Source of the DNA: Antilocapra americana
Taxonomy: Eukaryota > Chordata > Mammalia > Artiodactyla > Antilocapridae
Direction: 5' to 3'
Assembly: GCA_007570785.1 (NCBI GenBank)
Contig: ML661885.1
Location: 36,901,771-36,965,770 of the forward strand
Length of the DNA: 64,000 nucleotides
A program made the translations under genes and the position numbers. Position 1 is the stretch's first letter. Every line of letters begins with the position of its first letter. The notes under the pieces are model-generated. The model was not told where the DNA came from, made no database searches, and worked only from the letters and a program-made list of their open reading frames with translations. Below, piece by piece: positions 57,285 to 64,000 of this stretch.

Positions 57285-57390
57285 CAGTTAAGGAAGCTGA
57301 AATGTAAGTCACGTGGCCATGGGTGCATACCTAGTGAGTGGCAGAGCGGTTCTTCAAATTCAGGACCACCTGCCTTCTATACTAGGTTCG
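57285..57390 (-). repeat. MIR element
   Basis: Antisense MIR motifs: ACCTAGTGAGTGGCAGAGC, then a diverged AATTCAGGACCACCTGCC. DPYS intron 1. Confidence 0.65.
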
Positions 57391-58584
57391 CTTCCTTTCT
57401 GAAATGATGATTTTTTAAAAAAAATCTAATGTTTCGATTCACCAAAGTGGCAGTAGGTAGATGAAAAACCTATATAAGTATGGGATATGTTACTGTGAGG
57501 TGTCTTTTGTCAAAGACAGAACAAAGTCAACCTTAAGATGTACAGTAGCCCTTCACCTTCCCAATGCTGGAGGCAGTTAAGGTTGTCAAAATAAATATAC
57601 ACCGCAGGGAGTGGGTTTATGAGACATTTGTACCTGCATTTATAGCCACATCATCTCTAAGGGAACAGAAATGGGTACCTTAAGTACAGAAAGCCATAAA
57701 GTAAGAATGATATATCATGCTTTCAGGAGATGGGCCCCAAAAGGTTAGACCAATGTGTGCTTCCTGCAAGCACCAGGCTGATCATTTATAATATCTGACA
57801 AACAGAAGGGATACTGTTTGTGGTGTTCTATGTATTGATCACTGTGTTGTGATGGAGCCCAATTTAAAAACTGAAATATAGGTCAACCAAAGGTTACATA
57901 TGTTGGAAATCTAATTCATGTCTGAGGTAGGTTTAAAGCTTGTAATTGATTTACTTAATTACAGGTAAAAGCCTTCCATCCGATATAACTAATGGTAATA
58001 GCATTCTGCTTTAAAGACATCACATTTCATTTTGTTATTCTGTACTAGATATACAGTAGCCTTCTAATAATTTAATATCTGTTGTGAAAGACAATGGGAT
58101 TCTTTATTCAAATGGGTATTGTAAAGTAGATAAACTTCAAGGAATTATGACTGCTTTTACAACATCCTGTGATAAGAAAGTGAATTAAAAGAACTCAGTC
58201 AGTTTTCAAATATATATATATTTGTATTCAGACATAGACACAGCTTGGAGTGGGTAGACTCACAGTAAAAACCTGGCAGCATCGGTAGTTGGCAAAAAAA
58301 TCACTTTTTTTTAAATTGAGAGAATGCAGAACACCTTTTATGTGAAGGACAAAAAGTTCTCAAAATTATCAAGAGAGAAAATTATACTTTGCTCTGGAAC
58401 TTGTTGGTAAAATGCCATGACAGTGATTACTTATAATAAGGGAGTGGAAGGTATATGATTAAGCACACATTTACGGTTGTTTTTATAGAGATTCCTCACC
58501 TTGTAGAAGAGCTGTGATTCAGAGAGTTTGGTTGCAAACCAAACCTCTTTTTCTGTTGCCTCTTTTTCGGAGCTCCAGAATGGG

Positions 58585-58690
58585 TTTCAGAAGCTATGTG
58601 GGCTGACTTTGTCACCTTGAGCAAGTCAGTTCCTGTCTTAGTGTTGTCAGTGTTTCCTTATCTGTAAAACAAGGCAATAATAGTGAGAAC
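58585..58690 (+). repeat. MIR element
   Basis: ACCTTGAGCAAGTCAGTTCC and TTCCTTATCTGTAAAACAAG match the MIR core and its 3' side. Confidence 0.7.
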
Positions 58691-60002
58691 ATCTTTGATT
58701 AAAAAATTTTTTTAAGTAATTAAAAATATATATTCATTCAGGAAAAGGCTGGAAATTATAGTCGCCTAATATATATGAGTTGAATGAAGAAACTGCTCTT
58801 TTAAAAAAAATAAAAGGAAAATACAGAGGAGTTTAAAGATAAATAATAGCTAGATCGCCTACAGTTTCAACATTTTGCTTTTAACATTTTCCTTTCAGAT
58901 TTTTCTTTTTTTGGAGGGACATATAAACTTTTTCCCTTGTACTAAATTATGCGTGTGCTTTGGAATCAGCCTTATTCATGAAACCTCTCCCCAGGATCTT
59001 CACTGTTGTCAGAGAACATGATTTCTGTGTCCTGTTGTCTTGTCCAAGACTGAGTCCCAGATCTTTCTCTCTGGTTTTGTATCTCTTCTGCATCAGGCTT
59101 CCATTCCTGCCCATCTGAATATGTCCCATAAGTGCCTCAGACTTCAAGTCCTCAAATTTATCCTTCTCTTCCAGTGCTCGACCAATTTTTCTTCCTCTGC
59201 TTCCTCTGCTGTTAACAGCTCCACTCTCACCTTGTTCAAGTTGGACATTTTGGTGGTATCTAGCTTTTTTTGGCTTGTGTATAACAATGTAACATAATTC
59301 ATCACTCAGATGCTTGATAATTGAGTAGAAATCACCCCTCAGGGTGAAATGCCTGGGCCAGGGTTGGATCCACCTTAGAAGAGTCTTAACACATACATCC
59401 AGATTGCCTTTCAGTTTATGCCCCAATCCCTACCCACCTCCGCAGCAATACATCCTAATTCCCATCTCACAGTCTCCTAGCTAATTGTGGATGGTGACTT
59501 TTAAAAAATTGGTGCTAATAGGAAAAGCATAGAATTTCTTACTGTTTTTAAACAAGCATTTCTTTAATTGCTGGTAAGAATGAGCTTTGAACATTCTTGT
59601 GTTAATAGCTTCCAGGTTCCAGCTGTAAGAGTGTGTAATTCTGTGATTTCCATCAGTGGCTATTTACTGATTACAAATTTAACCTTTGCACTAATCAGAA
59701 GACAAAAATAAAACCATCTTCAAGATTAATTTGAAGGCACTCGATATTAAGTAGGGCTTTGGCTCTGTTGAGGGTGCTGTGTGTTGTTAGGAAGCCTTTC
59801 ACTGAATATTACAGAATCTGGGACTTGCCTTCTTTCAGTTTCATATTTGAGTTCTGCATGTGTTTCACTTCCACTTCTGTTTTTTTTCTTCATTTATCTC
59901 GACCACATGTCTTCAGTCTCTGACAGAAGTAGTCAGGAATCATGATTTCCTTGATAGTGCTATCAGGAAGGAAAAGTTTTCCTCTAACCACTTACTTTTA
60001 GT

Positions 60003-60210
60003 TTGGTGGGTAGCTCAGTCAGTAAAGAATCTGCCTGCAGTGCAGGAGACCCGAGTTTGATCCCTGGGTTGGGAAGATCCCCTGGAGAAGGAAACCAAAG
60101 GCAAACCACTCCAGTGTTCCTGCCTGGAAAATCCCGTGGACAGAGGAGCCTGGTGGGCTGCAGTCCATGGAATGCAAGAGTCGGACATGATTTAGTGACT
60201 AAAACCACCC
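60003..60210 (+). mobile_element. Bov-tA SINE
   Basis: Sense copy (GTAGCTCAGTCAGTAAAGAA, GGGAAGATCCCCTGGAGAAG, GTCGGACATGATTTAGTGAC) in DPYS intron 1. Confidence 0.92.
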
Positions 60211-60348
60211 CCATGAATTGAACTGACAAAAGACAGCTTCGAAAGAGAAAAGATAGATTTTTTAAAATCATGTACATTCAGTCCAAATTCACAGAAAAAT
60301 GTGATTCAAGAAGGCAAGTTAGAATTAGGGGCTTCTCTATCACGTTGG

Positions 60349-60548
60349 GGCTTCCCCATGGCTCAGTGGTAAAGAATCCACCTGCCAGTGCAGGAGACAC
60401 AGGAGATGCAGGTTCAATCCCTGGGTCGGGAGGATCACCTGGAGGAGGTCAACCCACTCGTAGTCTGGCCTGAAAAACTCCATGGACAGAGGGGCCTGAA
60501 AGGCTGTAGTCCAAAAGGTCACAAAATCAGATATGACTGAGCACAGGT
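60349..60548 (+). mobile_element. Bov-tA SINE
   Basis: Sense copy starting GGGCTTCCCCATGGCTCAG. Similar flanks TCTATCACGTT and CCTATCACCTT suggest a decayed target-site duplication. Confidence 0.9.
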
Positions 60549-61950
60549 ACGCCTATCACCTTTATATGGGAAGGGCACTATTGGGAAAACAAATGGCTTT
60601 TAGGAGAGACCAATGGGCTCTTAGGAGAATAGATGGAGATATGATATTTCATGACAAGATCTATTTAGGTGTGATGCAAGCTTCTAGTCTCAGGTAATAA
60701 GAGTCATCTTCCTGGAAGGGGATTTATGACAATTCAATTCTTTTTTGAAAGGCTCTGCTTTCAGGCAGGTAAAGGAGTTCAGGGAGTGGGGGGCGGGGGA
60801 GGCATCTATTCTCAGATGCCTTCAGCTCAAAATGATTTTTATGCCACAATGGCATATTCTGGACCTCATCACGGCCATTTAATATGGAATAACCTTAAGC
60901 AATGGATTTTTAAACTTCATAATTAGGTTCCGTGAATTCAGGCAACAAATAGTTCTTGGAAACCCGCTAAGTGCCAGGCATTGTGGTTGGGGTCATAGAG
61001 ATGAAACCGCAATCTTTGTTCTCAATGGCAGACAGACTGGAGGTATATGGGGCTCTAATTTTTCTTGGCTTTGGTAGCAAATTATATGCAGTGAACTTTT
61101 GAATGTTTATAGGCTTAACTTGAATTTTGTGTGACTATTTTTGAGTGAACACTTGCAACCTGGCATTTTCCCATGTGCTCAGTAACCAGTCATAATTGCG
61201 GACATCACTGGATTACATTTCTGGTAAGTGAGCTTCAGCACCTGCCCAGCACCTTCCCCTCAACACTGCTTTGTCCTCTTCTTTTCAGATGTCAAGTAAC
61301 AATTGAGGAAGGACACTTCACTTTTTCTGTTACATTTCATTGCCTCTAATAGAGAAATTGTGTGTTACAGTGATAGTAGTCATGAGTTCCTGAGCCCTGA
61401 GGATCTGTTCACCCATAAATGCTTAAAATAAAATAAACCAAATCATAATCTTAAAAAAAAAACACAGGAAATTATTGGAGGCATAGATATAAAAATAGAC
61501 TGTAATTCTGTTTTGTTAAAAGTCCTATTTAACACTGATTAAGTAATAGACTTGGGACAAAACTGAGCATTCAGCTTTCGAATGTGGTTAGAGTCTACAT
61601 TCCATGTTAACATTTTCATAGAAGGATCTGGGAAACAACACAGCCAGGGCTAGCAATTTTTTTTTTGAAAAACGGAATCATGCACGAATATGCAATCTGC
61701 ACAGCTTTCCCACTTTGCTGTTGGAGAAGTGAACCATCCTAATTATTCTACCTCATAATTTCTGGGAGAAAATCATTGGCCTCTCTTCCTTTCTCCCTTA
61801 AACATTTAAAAAATATTTATGTACTGTAACAGGCATGAGGCATATGGAGATGAAACTACATCAACTAAATAAAAAATAAGTCTCTGGGGGATGGGATAAA
61901 AGTTCCCTAAAGCAGGCCAGGATGCAGCCCGAGCTAAGAGTCCTGAACTG

Positions 61951-62137
61951 GAGACTTCCCTGACAGCCTAGTGGTTAACATTTCACCTTTCAATGTAGGG
62001 GATGCAAGTTTGATCCCTAATCGGGGAGCTAAGATTCCACATGCCTCACAGTCAAAAAACCAAAACATAAAACAGAAGCAATGTTGTAACAAATTCAATA
62101 AAGACTTTAAAAATGGTCCACATCAAAAAAAAATTCT
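61951..62137 (+). mobile_element. CHR-type SINE
   Basis: Starts GAGACTTCCCTGACAGCCTA and ends ACTTTAAAAATGGTCCACAT with an A tail, a typical CHR 3' end. Confidence 0.85.
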
Positions 62138-62602
62138 TAAGAAAAGAAGAATCACTGAATTAGAGAAGGGACAAGGAGAGAAGAATGTGAGTGACTTGAC
62201 TCTCTGATATGGAAAGAAACTCAGATCGTGCAGAGCTTTATGAAGCTGTGTGATAACTGTTTTTCCTTCATTCTAACAGCAGAGGGAAGTCAATAAAACA
62301 TGGAAAGTGGCTAGCGTAACTGGGGACAAGGTGACAGTACAGAGGCTAACTGCTCTAGTCTAGTCAGGAGATGCAGGTAGCACGCTGAGCAGTGCTGGAA
62401 GCATGGTGACTCAGGGTGTATGTCGGGGAGGGGATACATTTGCTGATGGACTGGACTTGGTGATACCAGGGAAGAAGAGAGGTAGACGTCAAGGGTACCT
62501 CTTGAGTCTGGGGTTTGCCCAGGTGGATGGGTGATGGTGTGATTAATATTTCACTCTTGAGGAGGCAAGGAGTACGGCAAGGTACTATGGGACATCTCTT
62601 TT

Positions 62603-62866
62603 AAAGTATTTTTATTTATTTTTAATTTCATTTATTTATGTTTTATTTTTGGCCTTGCTGGATCTTCATTGCTTCGTTCGGGCTTTCTCTAGTTGTGGTG
62701 CGTGGGCTTCTCACTGTGGTGGCTTCTCTTGTTGTGGAGCACGGACTCTAGAGTAAATGAGTTCAGTTGCCCCTCGGCAGAAGGAATCTTCCAGGACCAG
62801 GGATCAAACCCATGTACCCTGTACTGGCAAGTGGATTCCCACCCACTGGACCACCAGGGAAGTCCT
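62603..62866 (-). mobile_element. CHR-type SINE, antisense
   Basis: T-rich start, then TTTTGGCCTTGCTGGATCTT and GGGCTTCTCACTGTGGTGGC, ending TGGACCACCAGGGAAGTCC. Confidence 0.85.
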
Positions 62867-63253
62867 GTGGAGGACATCTTTTTACAAAGCTGGTTATGCT
62901 TCTGAAGTTAGAACATAAACTGGAATCATGAAATTTGCTTTCTTAAGTCTTCGTGACTATGAAAAATTTGAAAATTCAGCCAAGTGTTTTTCTCCCTAAG
63001 GCTCAAATGTCCTGTTGGATCTCCTTTTGATTCATTTGGATTGAGCAAGCCCTGTGATAAATTTTAGTGAAACAAAGTCACTTGTTCAAAGATGAGCTTA
63101 GAAATGAAAATTCAGTGAGCCCATGAAAGGAAAGAAAACGCTTGAGAGGCTTTCAATAATGATTTACAACCTAATACAGTCTTAAGTAAAATTTTATGTT
63201 ATGTAATATTATAACCCTACTGTTGGTTAGAGTTTATCCCAATTTATTTCAGT

Positions 63254-63572
63254 CACAGCAAGGAGATCAAACCAGTCAATCCTAAAGGAAATCAACCCTG
63301 AAAATTCATTGGAAGGACTGATGCTGAAGCAGAAGCTCCAATACTCTGGCCAGCTGATGTGAATAGCCAACTCTTTGGAAAAGACCCTGATGCTGGGAAA
63401 GACTGAATGCAAAAGGAGAAGAGAGAGGCAGAGGATGAGATAGGTAGTATCACTAACTCAATGGACAGGAGTCTGAGCAGACTCCGGGAGCTGGTGAAGG
63501 ACAGAGGAGCCCGATGTGCTGCAGTCCATGGGGTCTCAAAGAGTCAGACACACTTAGAAACTGAACAAGGTT
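63254..63572 (+). mobile_element. BovB LINE 3' end
   Basis: Sense BovB from AAGGAGATCAAACCAGTCAA to CACTTAGAAACTGAACAAGG, moderately diverged. Confidence 0.9.
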
Positions 63573-64000
63573 TGCACGTGAGATAGCCAGTGCATGCTCT
63601 TTTCTTCCTAAGAGAAGGTTTTAGACAAATTAGCAGGTTTTCAAGGGAGAACAGCCAATGTAATTAGGAGCTGAAAGAACTGATTTATGAGCCATGATTA
63701 GAAGAGGTAAATGCATTTTGTTTGGCTAACTGACAAATAAAAGTGAAGTCAATCAGCAGTAAATACAAAGGAAACAATTAGGTTTTGTATGAAAATATGA
63801 AAGGAATTTGCCCTCTTTCCTGGTTCTCTCTCCCCTAAACTCTCTTTATTCTTCAAATGTTGATCCTGGTGAACATTTTTTGAAATGAATGTAAAGCATC
63901 TGATGTTAAAAGCAATTCAGTGAATACTGAAAATCTATAAGGTGAGCTAGGAATGCGATGTTCTGATGAGTTATATGCTGGATAAAGTTAATTATCCCGT

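Larger units (their letters stand above)
54833..64000 (+). other. DPYS intron 1 (incomplete): residual sequence
   Basis: Starts at the GTACCC donor and continues past the window end. 55026-59999 is mostly unique, with an A20-type run at about 55559-55577, a G10 run near 56165 and two MIRs. 60930-61060 and 62300-62560 resemble ancient mammalian repeats but were not assigned. No second DPYS exon was recognised. Confidence 0.8.

Overview
The window is nuclear DNA from a ruminant, most likely a bovid. The evidence is its repeats: BovB LINEs, many tRNA-Glu-derived Bov-tA SINEs, one composite Bov-A2 SINE, CHR-type SINEs and young L1-BT-like LINE-1 copies. It is typical large-genome mammalian sequence: AT-rich, short exons in long introns, most bases transposon-derived. 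Family names come from remembered consensus sequences, not a database search.

Two protein-coding genes are supported, both on the + strand. The first is LRP12 (LDL receptor related protein 12), a type I membrane protein. Five coding exons, equivalent to exons 3-7 of the mammalian gene, lie at 17143-17278, 27234-27436, 28723-29827, 31319-31451 and 37907-38773, followed by a 3' UTR of roughly 1.4 kb. All splice phases agree and no exon is broken. The signal-peptide exon and the next small exon lie upstream of the window. The second is DPYS (dihydropyrimidinase, pyrimidine catabolism). Only its CpG-island promoter, first coding exon (54569-54832) and part of intron 1 (to the window end) are present. 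LRP12 and DPYS are neighbours in the same order in human (8q22), so this is conserved synteny and not an operon or functional cluster.

Layout: 1-17142 is an LRP12 upstream intron dominated by SINEs, BovB and L1. 17143-38773 holds the LRP12 exons and introns. 38774 to about 40190 is the 3' UTR. About 40190-54300 is intergenic (old antisense L1, BovB, MIR, SINEs, a 5'-inverted young L1 and an L1 with an assembly gap). About 54370-55025 is the DPYS CpG island and exon 1. 54833-64000 is DPYS intron 1.

I found no new multi-gene system. The interesting signals are retrotransposon structures readable from target-site duplications (TSDs): L1 3' transductions (one carrying a mariner miniature element inside a SINE), 5'-inverted L1 insertions, a young L1 ending about 265 bp before the DPYS start codon, and two assembly gaps at the same G-rich L1 tract. 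There are also an AC microsatellite encoding the DPYS metal-binding motif, a perfect hairpin, local tandem duplications, and inverted SINE pairs around LRP12 exons. Repeat boundaries without a stated TSD are by eye, good to about 10-20 bp.
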